The position numbers were made by a program, and so were the translations under genes. The notes under the pieces are model-generated. The model was given only the letters and a program-made list of their open reading frames with translations. It searched no databases and was not told the origin of the DNA. From Xylanimonas cellulosilytica (GTDB lineage Bacteria > Actinomycetota > Actinomycetes > Actinomycetales > Actinomycetaceae), in NCBI GenBank assembly GCA_001072465.1, contig JVKM01000056.1, forward strand, positions 62,001 to 126,000: a stretch of 64,000 nt of DNA, in the 5' to 3' direction. Below, one piece after another: positions 35,090 through 43,067 of the stretch (position 1 is its first letter; each line of letters opens with the position of its first letter).

Positions 35090-36247
35090 ATGTCTGAGCA
35101 GCACTACGATGCGAATCAGGGTGCGGTGCCCCCGCCCCCGGCCCCTTCCCAGAGCCCGACGCCTCCGCCCGCCCCGAGCCCCCAGAATGTGGTTGCTCCG
35201 GCTGTCGCAGTCCCGCAGGCGGGCGTGACCTTTACGCCGATGTCGGATAAGAGCCGCCGTCGCATCAAGCGCATGGTCGTGGGCGTTGTAGCCCTTGTTG
35301 TCCTCGGGGTTGTTGCAACCGTCGCCTTGGCGATCGCCAACTGGACGCGTACGCCCGAGGCGCAGGTTCGCCAGTACCTTGATCTTCTCGCGGACGGCAA
35401 GGCCGCCGCAGCGACGGCGATGGTCGATCCGGGCCTGCCCAACGATCAGCGCGGTTTCCTCTCGGACGAGGTCATGGCCTCGTCGAGCGCCCGCATTGAG
35501 GTTGAGGACGTGACCGTGGACGATGCGGAGCACTCGAAGGAACGGGTGGTGACGGCGACGATGCGCCTCGACGGCGAACGCTTCACCCGTTCGTTCCGCG
35601 TCAGTGAGGCGAAGAAGACCTTTGGCCTGCTGAAGAACTGGAAGATCCAGGATGCGATGGTCGCTCGCGTGGATGTGCAGGCAGACAACGTCACGCACTT
35701 CTCGATCGGCGGCGAAAAGATGTCGGTGGCGACGCTGAAGGAAGCCCCGAGTAGCTCCATCGTGCTCTACCCGGGCGTCTACACCTTCACCCCGGAGGAG
35801 ACGGGCGAGTACATCGATGCTGCGCCCAAGACCATTTCGGTCAAGGCAGCAACGGGGTATGACAGCTCCTACTACGGTGGAACGGTCGAGCTGAAGGGCA
35901 CCTACAACGACAAGATGGCTGCCGCCGCGCTCGATGCTGCGGCTGCGCTCACGAACTCGTGCGCGACCGTTCCGGGCAACATTGACACCGCCTGCCCGAG
36001 CGCGGTTCAGTCCCGGACCCTGGCCCTCCTGCAGGTCAAGACGATGCCCACGGCCATGAAGGCGACGACGGATGAAGGCGGTGTCTATACCGGCGAGGCA
36101 ACGTTCACGATCCAGGGCATGGAGAGCTGGGACAAGCAGCGTGACGTGACGTCCCGAGTGACCGCGACCGTGAAGACCGACAAGGATGGCAAGCTCGAGT
36201 TGGACGCTTCGGGCAAGCCCCAGTTCGAGGTTCGATTCGGCTACTAA
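35090..36247 (+). CDS. Membrane-anchored extracytoplasmic protein of unknown function
   Basis: A 385-aa protein with a Pro-rich cytoplasmic tail (about residues 1-50, PPPPAPSQSPTPPPAPSP), a basic patch SRRRIKRM and one membrane segment (VVGVVALVVLGVVATVALAIA, about 65-85). The rest is predicted outside. The outer part begins EAQVRQYLDLLADGKAAAATAM, reminiscent of Ig/NTF2-like fold domains in actinobacterial anchored proteins, and has two cysteines (in NSCATVPGNIDTACPS) that could form a disulphide. The start has GATTGAGAG. The 17-bp hairpin after the gene may end its transcript. Function not assigned. Confidence 0.7.
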   Translation: MSEQHYDANQGAVPPPPAPSQSPTPPPAPSPQNVVAPAVAVPQAGVTFTPMSDKSRRRIKRMVVGVVALVVLGVVATVALAIANWTRTPEAQVRQYLDLLADGKAAAATAMVDPGLPNDQRGFLSDEVMASSSARIEVEDVTVDDAEHSKERVVTATMRLDGERFTRSFRVSEAKKTFGLLKNWKIQDAMVARVDVQADNVTHFSIGGEKMSVATLKEAPSSSIVLYPGVYTFTPEETGEYIDAAPKTISVKAATGYDSSYYGGTVELKGTYNDKMAAAALDAAAALTNSCATVPGNIDTACPSAVQSRTLALLQVKTMPTAMKATTDEGGVYTGEATFTIQGMESWDKQRDVTSRVTATVKTDKDGKLELDASGKPQFEVRFGY

Positions 36248-36280
36248 GGCCTCGTAAGGCCTCGAATCACGCTATTGATG

Positions 36281-36324
36281 CACCGGGTATGCGGACTCGA
36301 CGAAAGAAGTTCGCATACCCGGTG
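36281..36324. terminator. 17-bp hairpin between the anchored protein gene and tetR
   Basis: The arms 36281-36297 and 36308-36324 pair over 17 bases with a single G-T pair and a ten-base loop. The first 13 bases (CACCGGGTATGCG) are a perfect inverted repeat. There is no T-run, so besides termination it could serve as an operator for the TetR protein encoded 70 bases downstream. Confidence 0.6.
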
Positions 36325-36393
36325 GCGCATAAACGGTTGCACGCTATGATGGGTTGTTGGTAACTCTGTCACACCGAACATGGAGCAGCCCGC

Positions 36394-37044
36394 ATGAGCA
36401 ACGATGCTACTAAGGCAACGAGCACCCGTCGGCCCGGCCGTCCGAAAGCTGGTAGCGAGGATAAGAAGGCGCGCATCCTGTCGGAGGCACTGACCCTTTT
36501 CTCGACGCAGGGCTACGTGGCAACCTCGCTTGCAGACATCGCGCGTGCCTCCGATATTTCTAAGGCGGGGCTCCTGCATCACTACTCCTCGAAGGATCAG
36601 CTGCTCGCGGCCGTCCTGGACGAGCGTGATCGCCGCATCGTCAGCCGACTCCCGCGCCCCGAGGAGGGGGCCGAGGCCGCGCTGGATGCCTGGGTGGACA
36701 TGGTGGCACACAATCAGCGCCATCCCGACGGAGTGGCGCTCTACACGGCGATGTCGGCTGCCGTCATTGATTCGAAGCACCAGGCGCATCCGTGGTTCCG
36801 CGAGCACCTGATCGGTGCGATTTCCTACCTCGTTGATGCTTTCGAGCATGGCAAGACCACGGGTGAGGTGCGTGAGGAGGCTCCGAGTGAGCAGATCGCG
36901 CGCCGCCTCGTTGCGATATCGGATGGGCTCCAGGTCCAGTGGCTCTGCTCGCGCGCGGACGGCGGCCGTGCGCTCAATATGCACGAGGTCATGGCTGGCG
37001 TCGCGGTTGACATGAAAGAGCGGTGGCTCGTTCGCCCCGAGTGA
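36394..37044 (+). CDS. TetR family transcriptional regulator
   Basis: A 216-aa one-component regulator. The HTH is near the N-terminus: EALTLFSTQGYVATSLADIARASDISKAGLLHHYSSKDQLLAAVL (about residues 30-75). The C-terminal ligand domain (WVDMVAHNQRHPDGVALYTAMSAA, then EQIARRLVAISDGLQVQWL) looks like the sugar/beta-glucoside-responsive TetR_C type, but the ligand is unknown. A GGAG lies before the ATG. It is followed by putA; whether it controls putA or the gene upstream is not shown. Confidence 0.85.
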   Translation: MSNDATKATSTRRPGRPKAGSEDKKARILSEALTLFSTQGYVATSLADIARASDISKAGLLHHYSSKDQLLAAVLDERDRRIVSRLPRPEEGAEAALDAWVDMVAHNQRHPDGVALYTAMSAAVIDSKHQAHPWFREHLIGAISYLVDAFEHGKTTGEVREEAPSEQIARRLVAISDGLQVQWLCSRADGGRALNMHEVMAGVAVDMKERWLVRPE

Positions 37045-37313
37045 GGTGGGGTGTCGCCGTGCAGGTCCACGGCTCGCGTGTGAGAAGCGACACTTGATAT
37101 CTGACTTTGTGGGCTTTTCTTGCGTTTTGGGGCTTAGGTCCCTTGCTTGAACGTCGCGTCGTCATGCGATGCCCGCACAGGTGAGCCTTATGCGCGTTAC
37201 GATGGACAAACCAGCATCCTTCACAACGTCGGGAGTTTTGCCGAGCGTGTCCAGCGTTGACGCTCCGCGCGAGGCTGAGAATCCGTCGCTCATCCACGCC
37301 TGGAGGTCTACGC
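37045..37313. other. Intergenic region before putA
   Basis: No gene is supported. It begins with a branched inverted repeat (GTGTCGC 37051-37057 with GCGACAC 37087-37093, and CCGTG 37057-37061 with CACGG 37068-37072 inside), a possible tetR terminator. The remainder presumably holds the putA promoter; I see no clear -35/-10 pair. Confidence 0.4.
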
Positions 37314-40300
37314 ATGGCGAACGCCGCTGTTCCCACCCCGTCCCACCACGATGCCAACGCTCGACGCTGCCCCGACGACCTATGGGCCTTGGGGGAGCGG
37401 GCGATCATTCGAGCCCGCCGCTGGGCCGACGAGTCGGCCCATGAGCCTACGCCCCAGTCGGCCAAACTCCTGTCTCGGATCCTCGCCGATCCGGACGGAC
37501 TTACTTTCACGACCCGATTCGTCGATGATGTCGTGCGTCCCGCGGACCTGGACGTGGCCAGCGCAGCTATGAAGCGCCTGTCGGCTGGCCGCAAGAACTT
37601 CCTGCCCCCGGCCCTGGCTGCGGCGATGGGCCTCGGCTCGACCGCATCGCTCCTCGCCCCGCGCACGGTGACGGCGGTGGCCCGACGTGTATTCCGCGAG
37701 ATCGTCGGTGACCTCGTCGTCGATGCGACCGACAAGGGCCTGGGGCCCGCGCTCGCCCGCCTGCGTCAGGGCGGCCACCGCCTGAACGTGAACCTCCTCG
37801 GAGAGGCCGTCCTCGGTGAGAAGGAAGCGTCTCATCGCCTGGCCGAGGTCTCGCGCCTCGTGACCCGCGAGGATGTCGACTACGTGTCCATCAAGGTCTC
37901 CGCGGTGACAGGCCCCCACAACCCGTGGGGCTTCGAGGAGGTTGTCGACCACGGCGTGAGTGCGCTCCTGCCCCTCTACCGCCTCGCTCGCGATCACGGG
38001 ACCTTCCTCAACCTCGACATGGAGGACTACAAGGACCTTGACCTGACGATCGCGGTGTTCACTGCCATCCTCGACCAGCCGGATATGCGCGGCTACGAGG
38101 CTGGCATCGTCCTCCAGGCTTACCTGCCCGATTCGCTCGGTGCGCTCCAGCGTCTCCAGGAGTGGGCGTGCACACGCGTGGACGCGGGAGGCTCGCGCAT
38201 CAAGGTTCGCATCGTGAAGGGCGCGAACCTGTCCATGGAGAAGGTGGACGCCGAGATTCACGGCTGGGAGCTGACGACCTGGCCGTCCAAGCAGGCCACC
38301 GACACCAACTACAAGCGCATGCTGAACTGGGCGATGACGCCCGAGCGCACCCGGGCGATTCGCCTGGGCGTCGCCGGACAGAACGTCTTCGATATTGCTT
38401 TTGCCTACGAGCTGCGGGCAGTGCGAGGCGTCGAGGACAGCGTCGAGTTCGAGATGCTCTCCGGCATGGCCACCGGCATTCAAGAGGTCGTCCGGCGCGA
38501 TGTCGGCTCCCTGCTCCTGTACGTCCCGGTCGTCAACCCCCGAGAGTTCGACGTCGCGATTTCCTACCTGGTGCGCCGCCTCGAGGAGAACGCCGCGCCT
38601 GAAAACTTCATGTCCGGGGTCTTCGACATCGCCACGAATGAGGATGTCTTCGCCCGGGAACGCGACCGTTTCCTCGCCGCGCTCTCCGACGTTGATCCGG
38701 ACGCCCCCTTGCCGGTTCCCAACCGCGTCCAGGATCGACTGGCCGAGCGCGAGGCCGGGGTTCCGGCTGAGCAGGGGAGCCTCGCTGAGCGCGCGCGTCG
38801 TCCCTTTGTGTCCGAACCGGATTCAGATCCCGCCCTGGCGGCCAACCGTCAGTGGGCCCGTGAGATTGCTGCGGCCATCCCCGCCTCGACGCGGGGTGTT
38901 GAGGCCGTGCGTGCCGGCGCGCAGGCCCTGGATACACACGAGGCGGTCGACGCTCTCGTCGAGGCGAGTACCAAGGCGGCGCACGCCTGGCAGGCGCTGG
39001 CCCCCGAGGAGCGCGCAGCCGCGCTGCATCGCGTCGGCGATGTTCTCGCCGCGCGCCGGGGCGAGCTCATCGAGGTCGCCGGATCTGAGGCCGGCAAGAC
39101 CATCGATCAGGCCGATCCCGAGGTGAGCGAAGCGATCGACTTCTGCCATCACTACGCGGAGGCCTCGTTGCAGCTCTCTGATGAGACCTACATGGCGGGC
39201 GCGCGATTCGTGCCCGTGAACGTCACTGTCGTTGCCTCGCCCTGGAACTTCCCCGTGGCTATTCCCGTGGGTGGCGTCGCCGCCGCTCTGGCGGCGGGCA
39301 GCGCGGTGATCCTCAAGCCGGCCCCGCCGGCCAAGCGTTGCGCCGCGGAACTCGTCGCCGCTTTCCACGAGGCCGGGGTTCCCCGCGAGCTGGTCGCACT
39401 CGCCCCGCTCGAGGACGGAGACGTGTCGCGCTACCTGGTGACCCACCAGGGTGTCGATCGCGTTGTGCTGACTGGCTCGTACGACACGGCCCGCCTCTTC
39501 CGTTCGTGGAAGCCCGACATGCACCTGCTGGGCGAGACGAGCGGCAAGAACGCCATCATCGTCACGCCGTCCGCTGACCCCGATCTGGCGGTGCGCGACA
39601 TCGTTCATTCGGCCTTCGCGCACGCGGGACAAAAGTGCTCGGCGTCCTCCCTGCTGATCCTCGTCGGATCTGCGGGGCGCTCGAGCCGCATCGCTCGCCA
39701 GCTCGTGGATGCGGCCGCCTCGCTGCGCGTGGGTCTGCCGGCATCCCTGGACTCGCAGGTCGGCCCGGTTGTCGTCCCCGACGACGAGAAGGCCGTACGA
39801 GGCCTGACCACCCTGGGAGAGGGCGAGCACTGGGTGCTCAAGCCCCGGTACCTGGGCGATGGGCTGTGGACCCCGGGCATCCGCGCGGGCGTGGTGCCCG
39901 GCAGCGAGTTCCACCTGACCGAGTACTTCGCGCCCGTCCTCGGCGTCATGCGCGTCGACACCCTCGAGGACGCTATCGAGGCCGTCAACGAGGTCGACTA
40001 CGGATTGACCTCCGGCCTCCATACTCTCGACACGGGTGAGCTGGCAACCTGGCTGGAGGGCATCGAGGCCGGCAACCTCTACGTCAACCGTGGGATTACC
40101 GGCGCGATCGTTCGCCGTCAGCCTTTCGGCGGCTGGAAGCGCTCCGCGATCGGGTCGACGACGAAGGCTGGCGGTCCCTCCTACCTGCTGGGTCTGGGCG
40201 AGGTCGAGCCCGACCGCGATGCGGTGGCGGGGGAGTCCAGCGCTCCCACGGCGTCGCTCGATCCGAGTGTGCTCGCGCTGTGTCGTGCGGCCGGTGCTCA

Positions 40301-40877
40301 CCTGAGCACGGATGATGCGGCCGAACTGAGCCGTGCCGTCGCCGCCGATGGCGCCGCCTGGGCGTCCGATTACGGAGCCAACCGCGACGTTACCGGCATG
40401 GCCTGCGAGCGCAATGTCCTGCGCTACCGTTCCACGCCCGTCCTCGTGCGGGCCGGGAGTGGGACTGCCCTCGCCGACACCGTGCGTGTGCTGGCAGCGG
40501 GCATCCTCGCGGGCGGCCCTATCGGGCTGTCCGTTGCCGATGAGCTTCCGGCTACGATCCGGGAGCTGCTGGAGGGCTGGGATATCGAGGTGACGGTCGA
40601 AGACGCGCCCTCGTGGGATTCTCGCTTGGCGATGGTGGCGAACTCCGGTGGCCTGGGCATGCGCGTGCGTGTCCTCGGTCCGCGCGATGAAAGCTCGCAG
40701 CAGCGCTGGGTGGAGGCAACCCGCGCGAGCGGTGGCAGCCCCGACGTCGCCCTGTACACGGGGGCCGTCACGGCCTGGCCGCACTCGGAGCTGCTGCCGT
40801 TCCTGCGCGAGCAGGCAGTCTCGATCACGAACCACCGTTTTGGAACCCCGCTCGACCTGGCTGCGGATCTGCTCTGA
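37314..40877 (+). CDS. putA: Bifunctional proline dehydrogenase / glutamate-semialdehyde dehydrogenase PutA
   Basis: Oxidises proline to glutamate in two steps (FAD then NAD). The protein is 1187 aa. The proline dehydrogenase barrel spans about residues 80-460 (EDVDYVSIKVSAV, FLNLDMEDYKDLDLT, VLQAYLPDS, RIVKGANLSMEKVDAEIHGW). The aldehyde dehydrogenase domain spans about 540-1000 with E741 (GETSGKN) and catalytic C775 (HAGQKCSAS); the 34-residue distance is normal. A third, ALDH-like C-terminal region of about 180 residues follows, as in long PutA proteins. There is no N-terminal DNA-binding domain. ATG 37314 has TGGAGG; the gene stands alone downstream of tetR. Confidence 0.93.
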   Translation: MANAAVPTPSHHDANARRCPDDLWALGERAIIRARRWADESAHEPTPQSAKLLSRILADPDGLTFTTRFVDDVVRPADLDVASAAMKRLSAGRKNFLPPALAAAMGLGSTASLLAPRTVTAVARRVFREIVGDLVVDATDKGLGPALARLRQGGHRLNVNLLGEAVLGEKEASHRLAEVSRLVTREDVDYVSIKVSAVTGPHNPWGFEEVVDHGVSALLPLYRLARDHGTFLNLDMEDYKDLDLTIAVFTAILDQPDMRGYEAGIVLQAYLPDSLGALQRLQEWACTRVDAGGSRIKVRIVKGANLSMEKVDAEIHGWELTTWPSKQATDTNYKRMLNWAMTPERTRAIRLGVAGQNVFDIAFAYELRAVRGVEDSVEFEMLSGMATGIQEVVRRDVGSLLLYVPVVNPREFDVAISYLVRRLEENAAPENFMSGVFDIATNEDVFARERDRFLAALSDVDPDAPLPVPNRVQDRLAEREAGVPAEQGSLAERARRPFVSEPDSDPALAANRQWAREIAAAIPASTRGVEAVRAGAQALDTHEAVDALVEASTKAAHAWQALAPEERAAALHRVGDVLAARRGELIEVAGSEAGKTIDQADPEVSEAIDFCHHYAEASLQLSDETYMAGARFVPVNVTVVASPWNFPVAIPVGGVAAALAAGSAVILKPAPPAKRCAAELVAAFHEAGVPRELVALAPLEDGDVSRYLVTHQGVDRVVLTGSYDTARLFRSWKPDMHLLGETSGKNAIIVTPSADPDLAVRDIVHSAFAHAGQKCSASSLLILVGSAGRSSRIARQLVDAAASLRVGLPASLDSQVGPVVVPDDEKAVRGLTTLGEGEHWVLKPRYLGDGLWTPGIRAGVVPGSEFHLTEYFAPVLGVMRVDTLEDAIEAVNEVDYGLTSGLHTLDTGELATWLEGIEAGNLYVNRGITGAIVRRQPFGGWKRSAIGSTTKAGGPSYLLGLGEVEPDRDAVAGESSAPTASLDPSVLALCRAAGAHLSTDDAAELSRAVAADGAAWASDYGANRDVTGMACERNVLRYRSTPVLVRAGSGTALADTVRVLAAGILAGGPIGLSVADELPATIRELLEGWDIEVTVEDAPSWDSRLAMVANSGGLGMRVRVLGPRDESSQQRWVEATRASGGSPDVALYTGAVTAWPHSELLPFLREQAVSITNHRFGTPLDLAADLL

Positions 40878-40923
40878 GCCTCGGCTCCTGAGAGCGGACG
40901 GGGAATCCAGGCACACAAGGTAT

Positions 40924-40962
40924 GGGTCAGCGCCCGCGACGAGACGTCGCGGGCGCTGACCC
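40924..40962. terminator. Perfect 17-bp hairpin after putA
   Basis: GGGTCAGCGCCCGCGAC (40924-40940) and GTCGCGGGCGCTGACCC (40946-40962) pair perfectly around a five-base loop (gagac). It lies between the convergent putA and rpmB. There is no T-run, but the stem is very stable. Confidence 0.7.
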
Positions 40963-41009
40963 GTACATGCGCGGGGTCAAGTAATGGGGGAGTAGATGAG
41001 ATAAACACA

Positions 41010-41039
41010 GGAGGGGCGAGCCTGTTGGCTCGCCCCTCC
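41010..41039 (-). terminator. Terminator of rpmB
   Basis: GGAGGGGCGAGCC (41010-41022) pairs with GGCTCGCCCCTCC (41027-41039), a perfect 13-bp stem with a four-base loop. On the minus strand it begins about 20 bases after the rpmB stop and is followed by TGTGTTTATCT. Confidence 0.75.
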
Positions 41040-41059
41040 GGCGTTACGTCAGTGTCGAC

Positions 41060-41251
41060 TCAGATCGCGCGGGCGACCTTGTCGGACTTCAGGCACTTGG
41101 TGCAGACGTTCAGGCGCTTGGGCGTCCCATTGACAAGGGCGCGAACGCGCTGAATGTTCGGATTCCACCGGCGGTTGGTGCGAACGTGCGAGTGCGACAC
41201 GCTCTTGCCGAAGCCGGGTCCCTTACCGCACACGTCACAAACGGCAGCCAC
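41060..41251 (-). CDS. rpmB: 50S ribosomal protein L28, zinc-ribbon (C+) form
   Basis: A 63-aa ribosomal protein. It keeps two CxxC pairs: CDVC near the N-terminus and CTKC in the last 15 residues, the zinc-binding form; zinc-independent paralogues lack them. [21 protein letters not shown] is the family core. The start is GTG with GAGGAGAACATC upstream. It is the only gene here oriented against its FakA-like/recG neighbours. Confidence 0.96.
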   Translation of the reverse strand: MAAVCDVCGKGPGFGKSVSHSHVRTNRRWNPNIQRVRALVNGTPKRLNVCTKCLKSDKVARAI

Positions 41252-41453
41252 GATGTTCTCCTCGGTATGTCTTCCAGTTCAGTCTTTGTCTCCGCGCTTG
41301 CGGAGAACGCATCCTTCGGTGCTTGAACCGAAGGCAACCATGACAGAATAGCGGACGAACCACGCTTTCAACAAGTCGCAGCCGATCTGGGTCGTGTCAG
41401 GTCGCACACACCGAGCCGCGCAGGGACAATGGGAGGGGGCTGAAAGGGGAGCC

Positions 41454-43067
41454 ATGGATCTGAATGCATCTGTCATTATCGAGGCGTGTCGTGCCGGGGC
41501 TGAGGAGGCTGCCAGGCTCGCGCCCTTCCTCGATGACCTGGACGGATGGGATGGGGCGGACTGTGACACGGGGTCGAATGGTGCAGCGACGATGGCTGCG
41601 CTCGAGGCCGCCATGGACTCCCTGGACCCGCGAGCTCACCTGCGCGACGCGCTTGAAGCGGCTGTGGAGACGATTATCCGCCGCGGCCTCGGACACAGCG
41701 GCATGGCCCTCGGAGCTCTTTTCGAGGCGTGGGCCGGCGCTCTCGGGGACGAACACCATGTCACGCCTCTTGTGCTGCGTCGCATGCTCGCCGCATCTCT
41801 GAGCCCCGTGGCCTCCTCCATCGCGTGGTCCGATGCCCTCGTGGAAATGCTCGGCGGCGCGGTGCGCGAACTTGAGGACCTGGGGGCGACGCTCCCGGAG
41901 GTCGACGACGTTTTCTCTCGTTTCTCTTCCCAGGCGCAGATTGGCCTCGTTGAGGCGACGAACGAGGCGACGGGGCGTATCGACCCCGGTGGCGCCTTCA
42001 TCGCCCTGGTCCTGGCCTGCATCGACGCTTCGATGCGGGGTGACGCCGGAATCCTTCAGTCGTTCACCGCCATGCTGGCTGACCTTGCGGAGCGTCATTC
42101 GCGTGCGCCCGAGGCCGCCTCCCCACCGCCCGGCCGCGACTTCACGGTCGACATCATCCTGGAGGGTACGCAGGAAGACCTGGACGCGCTGCTCGCGCGC
42201 CTCGGTGGCCTGGGGGCGCGGCTGTCCTACGTGGGCCGGGTTGATCTCTTTGGCATGGGGGAGTGGAGGCTGCACGTCGACACCTCCGCGCCGCTGGCCG
42301 CGCACCCCACTTCGGGACAGGTCATTCGCTTCCAGGTCTGCGACGCCCGCCCAGACGCGCAGATCGGCATTGACGAGCTGGCCGACGAGGGCCTGAGCCA
42401 CCGCGGCGTGCGCCTGCTGCAGCGCCGCCCGATGCGCCGCGTTGAGCGTGCCCGCGTCATCGCCTGCACCAGGGCCCCCGGCCTCGTAGAAGACCTTGCG
42501 CGCGCAGGAGCGGTCGTGTTCTTGGACCTGAGCTCTGGGGACGCTGCGGGCATCGTGTCGGCGGCGACCTCGCGCACGGGCGTGACCCTCGTGGCCACGT
42601 GCGACGAGGCCAGCGCCTCCCTGGTCGGTACCGTGGCCTCGGTGCTGCCCTCGCCCGCCCCGGGTGTCCCAGCGATCTTGCGTGCGGGTAGTCGCGATGA
42701 CCTCGACGTCCTCGCCGTCGCGCGAGCCTGCGCCCCGCTGTTCGTGCCCCAGCCCGGCGGTGTCGAGGCCGCTCCGACGCTGGCACGCATGCTGCGCGAC
42801 GGTGCACACGACGCCCTCGCCTCGTGCGCGAGCGCACCGCTGCCCCCGGGCGGCGACCCGGAGGGCATCGCTGAGGCTCTGGCCGAAGCCTCACGCAGTG
42901 GCGGTGATTCTTGGCGCCTCCTCATCTCGCGCGACGACGACGGCCCCTACACCGTGGCCACCGTTCGCCAGCTGCTCTCCACGCGCGACGCGTCGTCGAC
43001 GATCGACCTGGAGACCTGGGACGGCGGGCAGAGCGGGCCGAGCCTGGTCGCGGGGTGCGCCTCGTGA
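41454..43067 (+). CDS. DAK2 (DhaL)-domain protein, FakA/YloV-like
   Basis: FakA proteins phosphorylate fatty acids held by FakB, and DhaL is the ATP-binding domain of dihydroxyacetone kinase. The 537-aa protein retains the DhaL metal/ATP motif as D36-C-D38-T-G-S-N42, equivalent to the usual DGDTGTN, and HSGMALGAL corresponds to the NSGVILSQ strand. The middle (about 225-320) and the C-terminus diverge strongly from FakA. Position between rpmB and recG is that of the family in many actinobacteria. No FakB gene is in the window. ATG 41454 has AAAGGGGAGCC; the recG GTG overlaps the stop. Confidence 0.7.
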   Translation: MDLNASVIIEACRAGAEEAARLAPFLDDLDGWDGADCDTGSNGAATMAALEAAMDSLDPRAHLRDALEAAVETIIRRGLGHSGMALGALFEAWAGALGDEHHVTPLVLRRMLAASLSPVASSIAWSDALVEMLGGAVRELEDLGATLPEVDDVFSRFSSQAQIGLVEATNEATGRIDPGGAFIALVLACIDASMRGDAGILQSFTAMLADLAERHSRAPEAASPPPGRDFTVDIILEGTQEDLDALLARLGGLGARLSYVGRVDLFGMGEWRLHVDTSAPLAAHPTSGQVIRFQVCDARPDAQIGIDELADEGLSHRGVRLLQRRPMRRVERARVIACTRAPGLVEDLARAGAVVFLDLSSGDAAGIVSAATSRTGVTLVATCDEASASLVGTVASVLPSPAPGVPAILRAGSRDDLDVLAVARACAPLFVPQPGGVEAAPTLARMLRDGAHDALASCASAPLPPGGDPEGIAEALAEASRSGGDSWRLLISRDDDGPYTVATVRQLLSTRDASSTIDLETWDGGQSGPSLVAGCAS

